A stretch of DNA of 26,932 bases from DATCZS01 sp036525795 (GCA_036525795.1 DATCZS010000010.1:1-26932), one strand, 5' to 3'. Positions 9,849 to 17,720 are shown, counted from the first letter of the stretch. Translations and numbers: made by a program. Notes: generated from the sequence alone by a model not told the origin.

Positions 9849-11228
9849 TCAGCCTTCGGGAAGGCGGGGGCCCACCATCTCCCACACGTTGCCCGGGTCC
9901 AGGTAGCAGAGGCCTGTCATCCCCTCTCCGCCGCGGACCGGCCAGACGTCATGGGCGCCCTTGGGGGCGATGATCTGGGTGCTGGGAAGCCACCAGTCGG
10001 GGACGCCCTCCTCGGCGGCTTCGAGGGCGGCCTCGAAGTCGGCGGTGGTCGTCCCGGCGGCGTAGACGCCGGTGACGAAGGCGATCGGTGACTCGCCGGC
10101 GTTGTCGATGCGGAGGAAGAGGTTTCCGGGCAGCGGATCGGGCCCCTCGTAGGTGCAAGCCGAGCCGTCCCAGCTGATCACCGCGTCCGGCTCCCACGGC
10201 GGGATCCCGGGGTCCGCCGTGCCGATCATCGCTGCGTAGAAGTGCGACTCGAACTGCGACCGGTCGGCGCCGACCGCCACCCGAACCGGTCGGCCGTCTG
10301 GGCTCTCCACGGTGGCTCCTTGCCGAGACCCTTCGGTCACGACCGCCAGCAGCCGCTCCTCGATCGTCACCACCGACTCGTCGACGCTGGCGACGGCCGC
10401 CAGCTCGTCCCAGTGGTACAGCCCTCCGAACAGCGGACTCACGTCGAGGTATTCGGCGAGGAACCGGGATGTGGCGCTCGCCTCCCGATGGGCGGCGACC
10501 GCCTCGTACAGGTAGGGGGTGACCGGGAGCTGGTTGGTTGCGTCGAGCGGCACCAGCGTGATCGGCATCGTCGTCCCGAACACTGCGCCTGCCGCGGCGG
10601 GGTCGGCCCAGATGTTGAACTCGGCGTCGGCTCCGGCCCACAGGACATTGCCGCCGGCGTCGACGGCACCACCCATCAGGTACATCATCGAGACGCCGTC
10701 GAGCAGATCCGGATCGGCCTCGACCGCCTCTGCGAGATTGGTGAGGGGACCCAGCGCCACGATCACGGCGTCATCGCCCGCGTGCTCGATCGCCTCGGCC
10801 AGGAGTTCGGGTGCGCTGAGGTCCGAGAGAGGGCGAGGATCGGGCAGCGCGACTCCGCCGAGGGTGTCGGCCGCGTCGCGCCACACCTGCGGGGCGGCGT
10901 TGTCGCCTGCGAGCGGGGTCTGGCGGCCGCACGCCACCGGGATCTCCGGTGCGCCGATCCGTTCCAGCATGGCGCTGATGTTCTCGGCCGCCTCGGGGCA
11001 GTGGGCGATTCCGGTGCCGGACACGGTGATCGCGACGATCTGCACATCCGGCTGGTCGAGGAGGAACAGGATCGCCTTGATGTCATCGAAGGCGCCGTCG
11101 TTGTCGATGATGACAGGGGTCTTCCCCGTGGCGATGGGCGCCATCACAGGCGCGCTGCATCCGGCGACCAGGAGCGCCCCCAATCCGAACAGGGCCACAG
11201 CTCGTTTCTTTGGCACGTCAGCGCCCAT
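9849..11228 (-). CDS. Lipoprotein nucleoside hydrolase-like protein with extra C-terminal region
   Basis: The protein has 459 residues. A lipoprotein signal peptide ends in LLVAGC (Cys24), so it should be anchored outside the membrane. Residues about 37-320 match inosine-uridine-preferring nucleoside hydrolases, which split the N-glycosidic bond of ribonucleosides: DNDGAFDD (42-49) stands in the calcium-binding DTDxGxDD position, followed by GPLTNLAEA, MGGAV and the EFNIWADPAAA block. The first Asp is kept, but the segment is an unusual variant. About 140 residues at the C-terminus (GIPPWEPDAVISWDGSACTYEGP... to the end) fall outside the hydrolase fold and I do not recognise them. A GTG at 11216 is an alternative start. 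An exported nucleoside-salvage role is inferred. The gene is convergent with the sufD operon. Confidence 0.85.
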   Translation of the reverse strand: MGADVPKKRAVALFGLGALLVAGCSAPVMAPIATGKTPVIIDNDGAFDDIKAILFLLDQPDVQIVAITVSGTGIAHCPEAAENISAMLERIGAPEIPVACGRQTPLAGDNAAPQVWRDAADTLGGVALPDPRPLSDLSAPELLAEAIEHAGDDAVIVALGPLTNLAEAVEADPDLLDGVSMMYLMGGAVDAGGNVLWAGADAEFNIWADPAAAGAVFGTTMPITLVPLDATNQLPVTPYLYEAVAAHREASATSRFLAEYLDVSPLFGGLYHWDELAAVASVDESVVTIEERLLAVVTEGSRQGATVESPDGRPVRVAVGADRSQFESHFYAAMIGTADPGIPPWEPDAVISWDGSACTYEGPDPLPGNLFLRIDNAGESPIAFVTGVYAAGTTTADFEAALEAAEEGVPDWWLPSTQIIAPKGAHDVWPVRGGEGMTGLCYLDPGNVWEMVGPRLPEG

Positions 11229-11342
11229 CGTCGCAACTCGCGTCTGCGATGACCAAGGCCGAAAGTCGCAGAAGAACGGGCACTCCCGTCACGATCGAGC
11301 AGGGCGCGTTCGAGTGATGGGCGGGAAGGGCGGCGGGCTGGG

Positions 11343-11348
11343 TACGCT
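11343..11348 (+). promoter_or_regulatory. -10 box of a leaderless peptidase gene
   Basis: TACGCT fits TANNNT and places the first transcribed base at 11355, the A of the ATG. No Shine-Dalgarno sequence is present, so the transcript is predicted to be leaderless. Confidence 0.45.
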
Positions 11349-11354
11349 CCGCTC

Positions 11355-12452
11355 ATGTCCTCGCTTCCCCCTCGCCACAAGTGGTTGCTCGAGCTCACCC
11401 ATCTCCCGACCACCTCGGGACGAGAGCAGCGGGTGGTCGAGTGGGTGCAGCGGTGGGCGTCTCGCCGCCCGGAGCTGGCGCTGAGAAAGGACGGGGCCGG
11501 GAACCTGCTGCTCACGGTCAAAGGCCGCAAGCGGCGTGCACCGGTGATCGCCGCCGCGCACATGGATCACCCCGGGTTCGTGGTCGAGTCAGTGGACAGA
11601 AGGACGGTCCGCGCCCGCTTCATGGGCGGGGTGATGGCGGCCTATTTTCCGGGGGCCGCCGTGGAGTTCTTCGACTCCAACGACGAGCCCACGTCTGGCA
11701 GGGTGGAGGAACATGACGCGGAGTCGGGTGGCACGGCGATCCGGCTGTCGCGGTCGGTCACGATGCTGCAGCCGGGCGACGTCGGCCGCTGGCGGTTCCC
11801 GGCCCGTGCCCTGGGGATCACGGGCGGTCGTCTGAGGGCGCCCGCATGCGACGACCTGGCCGGGGTGGCCGCCGCCCTGGCGGCGCTGGATCATGCCCGC
11901 AGGAAGCCCGACCTGAATCACTTCGGGGTTCTGCTGACCCGGGCGGAGGAGGAGGGATTCATCGGCGCCATTGCCGCCTGCAAGCTCGGGACCATTCCGG
12001 ACGGGTCGCGCCTGCTCTCGATCGAGACGTCACGCAGCTTCCCGGATTCACCGATCGGCGGAGGACCGGTGGTCAGGGTGGGTGACTTCTCCTCGATCTT
12101 CGACCATCGGCTGACGAATGCTCTCACCGACGTGGTGAGGGCCCGCAAGCTCACCCACCAGCGCAAGCTGATGGCAGGTGGCTCGTGTGAGGCAACCGCC
12201 TTCGGCGCATACGGCTATCGGGCGGCCGGGCTGTGCCTGCCGCTTGGGAACTACCACAACATGGTGGACATCGACGGTGTCCGGGCCGGGACGGCGCCGG
12301 CGCTGTTGGGGGCCGAGGAGATCGCCCTGTCCGACTACGACGGACTGGTGGCGCTGATGCTCGCCGCCGCCCGTCACCTCGACTCGACGGAGGCTTCGCT
12401 GCGCGATCGGCTCGACCGCCGATTCGAAGACCACCGCCATCTGATCGACTGA
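11355..12452 (+). CDS. M42-type metallo-aminopeptidase
   Basis: The product (365 residues) resembles the M42 family of dinuclear-metal aminopeptidases (glutamyl aminopeptidase or tetrahedral aminopeptidase type), cytosolic enzymes that trim short peptides. Metal and catalytic positions visible are AHMDHPGF (His69, Asp71), ACDDLAG (Asp166/167), TRAEEEGFIGA (Glu198-200), LSIETS and a C-terminal GNYHNMVD histidine. The insertion after the first metal motif, carrying RFMGGVMAAYFPGAAVEF, is consistent with the M42 beta-barrel domain. M20/M28 peptidases share this core, so exact family and substrate remain open. The ATG is predicted to be the first base of the mRNA. Confidence 0.85.
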   Translation: MSSLPPRHKWLLELTHLPTTSGREQRVVEWVQRWASRRPELALRKDGAGNLLLTVKGRKRRAPVIAAAHMDHPGFVVESVDRRTVRARFMGGVMAAYFPGAAVEFFDSNDEPTSGRVEEHDAESGGTAIRLSRSVTMLQPGDVGRWRFPARALGITGGRLRAPACDDLAGVAAALAALDHARRKPDLNHFGVLLTRAEEEGFIGAIAACKLGTIPDGSRLLSIETSRSFPDSPIGGGPVVRVGDFSSIFDHRLTNALTDVVRARKLTHQRKLMAGGSCEATAFGAYGYRAAGLCLPLGNYHNMVDIDGVRAGTAPALLGAEEIALSDYDGLVALMLAAARHLDSTEASLRDRLDRRFEDHRHLID

Positions 12453-12574
12453 TCGACACGCCCGACCGCGAGGCGCGACCGGCAGCCGATCGGGCCGGGA
12501 GAACCGGTGTTTGGGGGCATGTGGCCTGCGGCGTGTGGCCGATCGCCCATGGCAGAGGGGGGGTCCCCGGCATG

Positions 12575-12605
12575 TACCCTCCCATCGCACGCCATCTCAC
12601 AGGAG
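12575..12605 (+). promoter_or_regulatory. -10 box and ribosome-binding site of fumC
   Basis: TACCCT (12575-12580) predicts transcription from about 12587, and AGGAG (12601-12605) lies 7 nt before the GTG at 12613. The ribosome-binding site decides the start against upstream codons in the same open frame. Confidence 0.5.
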
Positions 12606-12612
12606 CTGCATC

Positions 12613-14004
12613 GTGGAATACCGCGTCGAGAAGGATTCGATGGGAGAGGTTCGCGTCCCGGCGGATGCCTACTACGGGGCGTCGACTCAACGGGCAGTCG
12701 ACAACTTCCCCATCTCTGGATACACCGTGGGCCGGCGCATCATCTGGGCGTTCGGACTGCTCAAGGGCTCGGCCGCCACCGCTGCCGCCCGCGAGGGGCA
12801 CATCGAGCAGGCGGTCGCCGACGGCATCCGCCTGGCTGCGGACGAGGTGATGGAAGGCGGCTGGGACGATCACTTCCCGGTCGACGTGTTCCAGACCGGA
12901 TCCGGGACGTCCACCAACACCAATTCGAATGAGGTCATCGCCAACCGCGCCACCGAGCTGATGGGGGGAGACAGGGGATCGAAGCTCGTCCACCCCAACG
13001 ACCACGTCAACTTCGGCCAGTCGTCGAACGACACCTTCCCCACCGCGATGCACCTGGCGGCGGTCGACGCCATCCGGTCGGATCTGATCCCCGCGCTGGA
13101 GACATTGGCCGCTTCGCTCGGGTCGAAGGCGACCGAGTTCGCCGACGTGGTGAAGTCGGGCCGGACGCATCTGATGGACGCGGTTCCCGTCACGCTGGGT
13201 CAGGAGTTCTCCGGATTCGCCACCCAGATAGAGAAGTCGGTCGGTCGGCTCGTCAAGGTGCTCCCCGAGTTGGAGGAGCTGGCCCTTGGCGGGACCGCGG
13301 TCGGGACCGGAATCAACTGCCCCGACGGTTTCGCCGCCGCGGTCATCGCCGAGATGGCGGACCGCACCGACTACCCGTTCCGGGAGGCGGACAATCACTT
13401 CGAGGCCCAGGCAGCCAAAGACGGCGTGGTGAACGCCTCCGGGGCGCTGAAGACGGTGGCCCAGTCGATCTTCAAGATCGCCAACGACATTCGCTGGTTG
13501 TCGTCGGGTCCCGTCACGGGGATCGCCGAGATCAGATTGCCCGCGCTGCAGCCCGGCTCGTCGATCATGCCCGCCAAGGTCAATCCGGTCATGCCGGAGA
13601 TGGCGATGCAGGTGGCAGCTCAGGTGGTGGGCAACGACGCCGCCATCACCTGGGGCGGGGCCAACGGCAACTTCGAGCTGAACGTGATGATGCCAATGAT
13701 GGCCCGCAACCTGCTGGAGTCGGTGGCGCTGCTGGCCGCCGCCGCCCGCAACCTGGCGGCCAAGTGCGTCGACGGGATCGAAGCGGATTCCGAGCGGGCA
13801 CAGAACCTGTTGGAGAAGAACGTGATCGTCGTCACGGCCCTCAATCCCCACATCGGGTACGACAACGGGGCAAGGGTGGCGAAGCGTGCCTTCGCCGAGG
13901 GCAGGACCGTCCGGGAGGTCGTGCTCGAAGAGGGCCTCATGGAGCCGGCCGACCTCGACGCCGCACTCGACCTGAAGGGGATGACGCGGGGCGGCGTGCA
14001 CTGA
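12613..14004 (+). CDS. fumC: Class II fumarate hydratase
   Basis: This TCA-cycle enzyme, cytosolic and homotetrameric in its family, interconverts fumarate and malate without an Fe-S cluster. From the GTG at 12613 it has 463 residues, the usual FumC length. Landmarks are the N-terminal VEKDSMGEVRVPADAYYGASTQRAV, FQTGSGTSTNTNSNEVIANRA, HPNDHVNFGQSSNDTFPTAMH, SGRTHLMDAVPVTLGQEFSGF and the superfamily signature GSSIMPAKVNP near residue 315. These favour fumarase over aspartase or argininosuccinate lyase. AGGAG 7 nt upstream supports the chosen start. A longer frame from 12511 exists but has no ribosome-binding site and adds an Arg/His-rich, non-homologous segment. Use of the oxygen-stable enzyme fits an aerobic lifestyle. 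Confidence 0.96.
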   Translation: MEYRVEKDSMGEVRVPADAYYGASTQRAVDNFPISGYTVGRRIIWAFGLLKGSAATAAAREGHIEQAVADGIRLAADEVMEGGWDDHFPVDVFQTGSGTSTNTNSNEVIANRATELMGGDRGSKLVHPNDHVNFGQSSNDTFPTAMHLAAVDAIRSDLIPALETLAASLGSKATEFADVVKSGRTHLMDAVPVTLGQEFSGFATQIEKSVGRLVKVLPELEELALGGTAVGTGINCPDGFAAAVIAEMADRTDYPFREADNHFEAQAAKDGVVNASGALKTVAQSIFKIANDIRWLSSGPVTGIAEIRLPALQPGSSIMPAKVNPVMPEMAMQVAAQVVGNDAAITWGGANGNFELNVMMPMMARNLLESVALLAAAARNLAAKCVDGIEADSERAQNLLEKNVIVVTALNPHIGYDNGARVAKRAFAEGRTVREVVLEEGLMEPADLDAALDLKGMTRGGVH

Positions 14005-14024
14005 GGTTCGTTCAGCAGCTCAGT
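14000..14024. terminator. Weak inverted repeat between convergent genes
   Basis: ACTGAG (14000-14005) can pair with CTCAGT (14019-14024) around a 13-nt loop at the converging ends of fumC and the repeat-domain gene. There is no T tract, so a terminator role is only possible. Confidence 0.2.
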
Positions 14025-14580
14025 CCTTGATCTCGCTCACGAACTCGCCGTCGACCCAGCGTGCGCGGACGACGATCTCGTCGTCGTCGTGGCGGAAGGT
14101 GCCCTCGATCTCGCGGGGCTCTTCCCGGTTGAGTTTCCACGTCCAGCCCGACACCGGCACCACGGCCACCAGTCCGACTTCGCCCGGTCGGAAGCGGACC
14201 GTGACCGAGCCTCCTTCGGTGGGGATGGTCCTCACCGAGAAGGCGACAGAGGCATCGGTGGTGCTGGTGGGTTGAGGGGCGGTCGTCGAGGTCGACGTGG
14301 TCGAGCTTTCGGCCGCGGTCGTGTTCGAGACATCTTCGAGGGTGGTGGTCGTGCTCGAGCGGGTGGGGGCTTCGGGGTCCAGGTCGAGGCTGGTGGTGGT
14401 CTCCTCCGGCACCGAGATGGGGGGCCGGGCCGCCGTGGAGGGAACGGCAACGACCTGGGTGATCGGCCTCTCGGAGACCTGGGCGTCCGCGGCGAGCACG
14501 ACGCGCCAGGCCAGCACCGTCACCGCCACGGTGGCGATGACCCAGACGAGTACGAGACCGAGTCGCTGCACGGTCGCCAT
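14020..14580 (-). CDS. Membrane-anchored exported protein with Ser/Thr-rich stalk and one copy of a ~70-residue repeat domain
   Basis: The protein has 186 residues. One N-terminal hydrophobic helix (about 7-29) anchors it, a Ser/Thr/Pro-rich stalk of about 80 residues follows (runs such as SSTTTT and TTSTSTT), and residues 113-186 form a compact C-terminal domain. This domain aligns with the three repeats of the protein at 16684-17616: compare FRHDDDEIVVRARWVDGEFVSEIKD here with FHRGESEVEFEARWDDGRFRVEIEHD there. I do not recognise the domain from a named family. The gene is divergent from the response-regulator gene across 91 bp, and together with the other repeat protein it brackets the two-component operon. 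A link to kinase signalling is an inference from this arrangement. Confidence 0.8.
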   Translation of the reverse strand: MATVQRLGLVLVWVIATVAVTVLAWRVVLAADAQVSERPITQVVAVPSTAARPPISVPEETTTSLDLDPEAPTRSSTTTTLEDVSNTTAAESSTTSTSTTAPQPTSTTDASVAFSVRTIPTEGGSVTVRFRPGEVGLVAVVPVSGWTWKLNREEPREIEGTFRHDDDEIVVRARWVDGEFVSEIKD

Positions 14581-14618
14581 TGTCGCGTATCGCCGATGGC
14601 CGGGGGTCAGGAACCCGT

Positions 14619-14636
14619 CAAGGTTCCCTCAAACCG
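14619..14636 (+). promoter_or_regulatory. Candidate response-regulator binding site (11-bp direct repeat)
   Basis: CAAGGTTCCCTCAAACCG contains CAAG and CAAA spaced 11 bp apart, the kind of tandem half-site used by OmpR-family regulators. It covers about -53 to -36 of the predicted response-regulator promoter, whose -35 is poor, as expected for activation. A related sequence lies at 17703-17720. Confidence 0.35.
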
Positions 14637-14659
14637 CGTCTGGACCTGCCGGCGGGGGA

Positions 14660-14665
14660 TAGTCT
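14660..14665 (+). promoter_or_regulatory. -10 box of the two-component operon
   Basis: TAGTCT fits TANNNT and places transcription start at 14672, the A of the response-regulator ATG, predicting a leaderless mRNA. No good -35 lies 16-18 bp upstream. Confidence 0.45.
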
Positions 14666-14671
14666 GTCGAC

Positions 14672-15358
14672 ATGGCGAGCATTGTGTTGATCGAGGACGA
14701 CGCCGAGATTCGTCGACTGGTGGCAAAGGCGATGGCGTCCGCCGGGCATGACATCGAATCGGCCGCCACCGCGATGGAAGGGCTGGAGATGGTGGTCAGG
14801 CACAGCCCGGACATCGTCGTGCTCGATCTCGGCCTGCCCGACCTCGACGGGGCAGAACTGTTGCGAATGGTGAGGGCGGTGAGCGCCGTTCCGGTCATCG
14901 TGGCAACGGCCAGGGGAGACGACGAGAGCGTCGTGGCCGTGCTCGACGCCGGGGCCGACGACTACATCGTGAAGCCGTTCGCCACCGATCAGCTGGAAGC
15001 CCGCGTGCGGGCCGTATTGCGTCGAGGCGCCGCCGGCCCGCCGGCCTCGGTGCTGACGGTGGGCGGGTTGAGCATCGACATCGCCGCCCGCGAGGTTCGC
15101 CTGGACGGCGCGCTCCTCGAGTTGAGCCCCAAGGAGTTCGACCTCCTGCGGGCGCTGGCCGATCGAAAGGGTGAAGTGGTGACCAAGCGCGAGCTGCTCG
15201 CCGAGGTGTGGCGTGAGCCATACGGCGGCTCTGACCGCACTGTCGATGTCCATCTGTCGTGGGTCCGCAAGAAGCTGGGCGAGACCGCCCAGGAGCCCCG
15301 GTACCTCAAGACCGTCCACGGCGTTGGCATCAAGCTGGTCGAGCCAGAAGAGGCGTGA
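14672..15358 (+). CDS. OmpR/PhoB-family response regulator
   Basis: This 228-residue cytosolic transcription factor has a receiver domain at residues 1-118 with the acidic pair Asp9/Asp10, phospho-acceptor Asp52 (VVLDLGLPDLDG), Thr79 and Lys101 (IVKPF). A winged-helix DNA-binding domain follows at about 125-226 (LSPKEFDLLRALADRKGEVVTKRELLAEVW, then DRTVDVHLSWVRKKLG and the YLKTVHGVGIKL wing). All signalling residues are present. It is followed by its cognate kinase, whose GTG start overlaps this stop codon by 4 nt. The predicted transcript begins at the ATG itself. Likely targets are its own operon and the flanking repeat-domain genes, based on the shared direct-repeat element; the signal is unknown. 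Confidence 0.95.
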   Translation: MASIVLIEDDAEIRRLVAKAMASAGHDIESAATAMEGLEMVVRHSPDIVVLDLGLPDLDGAELLRMVRAVSAVPVIVATARGDDESVVAVLDAGADDYIVKPFATDQLEARVRAVLRRGAAGPPASVLTVGGLSIDIAAREVRLDGALLELSPKEFDLLRALADRKGEVVTKRELLAEVWREPYGGSDRTVDVHLSWVRKKLGETAQEPRYLKTVHGVGIKLVEPEEA

Positions 15359-16665
15359 GGCGCCGCCTCAACCTTCTCGTTCTGGCGGTCACGTCGCTGG
15401 TCGTGATCGCGTTCACCGTTCCCCTGGGGCTGCTCGTCCGTCAGCAGGCCGACTCCCGGGCCCGCACCAATGCCGAACGGCTGGTGCAGGAGGTCACCGC
15501 CGAGGTGGTTCGGGAGGTGGTGTCGGCATCGGGAGCCGTCGAACGCGCCAGCCTCGATACCCGACTCGTGCTTCCGGCGACGGTGTCGCTGCTGCTTCCC
15601 GATGGTTCGGTCCTCGGCGAGGGCGGCCCGGCCGCGTCAGTGGTGGCGCGACGGGCGAGCGCACTGTCTGGATCGGTCAACGAATACACCGACGAAGGCT
15701 GGGAGCTGGCCGTTCCGGTGATCACCCGGTCGGGCACCGTGATCGTCTGGACGCTGGTGCCCGAGTCGGAGCTCCGCCAGGGGGTGGCGGATGCCCAGCT
15801 GCTGCTCGGCCTGCTGGGTGTGGGTCTGATCGCCATTTCGCTGCTGGTGGCGTCCCGCCTGGGGAGGTCGCTGACCCAGCCCGTCGCCGAGCTGGCGCTG
15901 GCCGCCCGTTCGCTCGCCGGAGGGGATCTGTCCACCCGGGTCAGGGTGTATGACCCGCCTGAGATCGCGGTGGTGGCCGACGCCTTCAACCAGATGGCGC
16001 CGCGCCTGCAGGAGTTGATCGACATCGAGCGGGAGGAGGTGGCCGATCTGTCGCACCGGCTCCGCACTCCTCTGACCAGCGTCCGGCTCCAGGCCGAGTC
16101 CATCTCGGACGACGCGCAGCGTGTGGCGGTGATGGGTCAGATCGACAGATTGCAGCAGGCGGTCGACCAGTTGATCGCCGAGGCCCGCCGCCGCCCGGCC
16201 GGTGGTGCGCCGTCGTCGGAACTCAACTCGGTGCTGCGGCGCCGCATCGCCTTCTGGTCGGTGCTGGCCGACGAACAGGGTCGCACGGTCGAGACGGTGC
16301 TCAGCGAGGACCCGCTTCCGGTCCCGGTGAGCGAGGGAGAGCTGGGGGCGGCGCTCGACGCCCTGATCGGGAACGTGTTCAGCCACACCGATGCCGACGT
16401 CGGGTTCCGCATCGTCACCGGCCGCGACGGGGCCACGGGCTCGATCGTGGTGGAGGACGGCGGGCCGGGCTTTCCCGACGGGTTCGACCCCCTGGAGCGG
16501 GGCCAGTCCGGAAGGGGCTCTTCCGGACTGGGCCTCGACATCGTTCGACGGCTGGCCGAGCGCTTGGGCGGCTCGATCGCCTTGGGGACGGGCTCCGGTG
16601 GGGGGGCGAAGGTGACGGTGGTGCTGCCGATAGGGGAGCCGGCCGGGCGCCCGCAGGGCGCCTGA
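15355..16665 (+). CDS. Membrane sensor histidine kinase
   Basis: The protein has 436 residues from the GTG at 15355, which overlaps the regulator stop (GTGA). Order: membrane helix 1 (about 6-29), an extracytoplasmic sensor region of roughly 115 residues (30-146), membrane helix 2 (about 148-167), HAMP linker (168-222), HisKA with phospho-acceptor His234 (DLSHRLRTPLTSV), and a C-terminal ATPase domain with N-box Asn340 (LDALIGNVFSHT), G1 DGGPGF (368-373) and G2 GRGSSGLGL (387-394). It is an intact kinase of the PhoR/EnvZ-like class. The sensor region has no motif I can name and does not visibly contain the repeat domain of the flanking exported proteins, so those could be partners or ligands rather than duplicates of the sensor. 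Confidence 0.94.
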   Translation: MRRRLNLLVLAVTSLVVIAFTVPLGLLVRQQADSRARTNAERLVQEVTAEVVREVVSASGAVERASLDTRLVLPATVSLLLPDGSVLGEGGPAASVVARRASALSGSVNEYTDEGWELAVPVITRSGTVIVWTLVPESELRQGVADAQLLLGLLGVGLIAISLLVASRLGRSLTQPVAELALAARSLAGGDLSTRVRVYDPPEIAVVADAFNQMAPRLQELIDIEREEVADLSHRLRTPLTSVRLQAESISDDAQRVAVMGQIDRLQQAVDQLIAEARRRPAGGAPSSELNSVLRRRIAFWSVLADEQGRTVETVLSEDPLPVPVSEGELGAALDALIGNVFSHTDADVGFRIVTGRDGATGSIVVEDGGPGFPDGFDPLERGQSGRGSSGLGLDIVRRLAERLGGSIALGTGSGGGAKVTVVLPIGEPAGRPQGA

Positions 16666-16683
16666 GGACCGGGAGGCATCGAG

Positions 16684-17616
16684 TCAGTCTTCGAGGTCGT
16701 GCTCGATCTCGACGCGGAACCGGCCGTCATCCCAGCGGGCCTCGAACTCCACCTCCGACTCCCCGCGATGGAAGGAGACCTTCACGCGTTCTCCGTCGGC
16801 ATCGTCCACCTCGACCGTCCATTCGCCGGATGGCGTGGCGGTGAGCAGGCTCAGCCCGGCGGCGGATGTCCCGACGGTCACGGAGCCGACGCCGGGGATG
16901 TCGAAGGTCTCCGAACCGGTCGACGCGACGGCCGAGGCGGCGTCGGCCGTCGTGCCGTCGGGGGCGACGCCGTCGCGCACCTCGACGCGGGGCCTGATCC
17001 GGCCGTCTTCCAGTTCGCCGTTGAAGCGGATCCGGTTGGTCCCGGAGCGGAAGTCGATCTCCACCTCCGCTGCGGTCTGGGAGTCGATTGAAACCGCCCA
17101 TCCCTGTGCGGGAGAGGCATCGACCAGAACCAGTGCGGCGCCGTCGATGCGCAGGGTGACGGTTCCCGCACCGAGGACGTCGAACACCTCGTCGCCGGGG
17201 GCGGCGACCCCGGTTGCGCCAGAGCCGACCGGCGACCCGGCGGTGGTGGTCGTCGTCGACGCCTGTCCGGTGAGTCCCACGGTGGTTCGCTCTTCCAGCC
17301 TCGTACGGATCTGGCCGTCCTCGACCTCGGCATTGAAACGGAGATGCCGGTCGGCAGAGACGAAGTCGATCTCGATCTCGGTCGGGGTCTCACTGTCGAT
17401 CGAGGCGGCCCATCCGTCTGCGGCGGCCAGGTCGACCAGTTCGAGTGTCCCTCCTTCGAGGGTGATGGTGACCGTCCCGGCGTCTTCGACGGCGAAGGCC
17501 GTGGTGCCGGGGGCGGCGGTGTCGGTCTGGACTGCGTCGGCCGCCCATGCGGCTCCGCTCACCGTCAGAACGACGGCAGAGGCGGTGAGTCCGAGTCGAG
17601 TGCTGAATGATCGCAT
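16684..17616 (-). CDS. Secreted protein with three copies of a ~70-residue repeat domain
   Basis: The protein has 310 residues. A signal peptide (1-26, ending AAWAADA) is followed by three repeats at about 41-110, 145-214 and 238-307, joined by Thr/Ser/Pro/Gly-rich linkers (STTTTTAGSP...). Each repeat runs from F-x-V/I-x4-G-(T/S)-V-T through an aromatic W(A/T)xx(I/V)D to (V/I)xIDF...(R/F)FNxExEDGxIRxRxE; copies 1 and 2 are closest, copy 3 diverges. A fourth, related copy is in the protein at 14020-14580. The beta-rich pattern suggests a small extracellular sandwich domain; no catalytic residues stand out and I do not recognise the family. The ATG at 17616 has AGGAG 5 nt upstream. It is convergent with the histidine kinase, 18 bp away. 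No sorting or anchoring signal is seen. Confidence 0.85.
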   Translation of the reverse strand: MRSFSTRLGLTASAVVLTVSGAAWAADAVQTDTAAPGTTAFAVEDAGTVTITLEGGTLELVDLAAADGWAASIDSETPTEIEIDFVSADRHLRFNAEVEDGQIRTRLEERTTVGLTGQASTTTTTAGSPVGSGATGVAAPGDEVFDVLGAGTVTLRIDGAALVLVDASPAQGWAVSIDSQTAAEVEIDFRSGTNRIRFNGELEDGRIRPRVEVRDGVAPDGTTADAASAVASTGSETFDIPGVGSVTVGTSAAGLSLLTATPSGEWTVEVDDADGERVKVSFHRGESEVEFEARWDDGRFRVEIEHDLED

Positions 17617-17624
17617 GAGTGCTC

Positions 17625-17656
17625 CTGAATGCGTGTGCTGCTGAATGCGTGTGCTG
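17625..17656. repeat. Perfect 16-bp tandem duplication in a gene leader
   Basis: CTGAATGCGTGTGCTG occurs twice back to back (17625-17640 and 17641-17656), immediately upstream of the start of the three-repeat secreted protein. The first copy overlaps its ribosome-binding site (CTCCT on the plus strand, 17622-17626). The perfect identity suggests a recent duplication or a paired binding site. Confidence 0.85.
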
Positions 17657-17702
17657 GGATCAGCATGCAGGACGCGCCGTCAGGGCCGCCTGTGGGGAGG
17701 CC

Positions 17703-17720
17703 TAAGAAGCCCTCAAGCCG
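17703..17720 (+). promoter_or_regulatory. Second candidate response-regulator site
   Basis: TAAGAAGCCCTCAAGCCG matches the element at 14619-14636 at 13 of 18 positions, including CCCTCAA and the 11-bp AAG/AA period. It lies about 90 bp upstream of the three-repeat secreted protein but overlaps the end of sufU, so some of the match may be chance coding sequence. Confidence 0.25.

Noticed and set aside
9852..9865. Hairpin GCCTTCGGGAAGGC as a terminator of the sufD operon or the nucleoside hydrolase.
   Set aside because: It lies inside the last codons of the hydrolase gene and has no T tract on either strand.
12151..14001. Minus-strand open frame of about 616 codons across the fumarase gene.
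   Set aside because: It mirrors fumC, shows no motif, and has low-complexity His/Gly/Arg composition.
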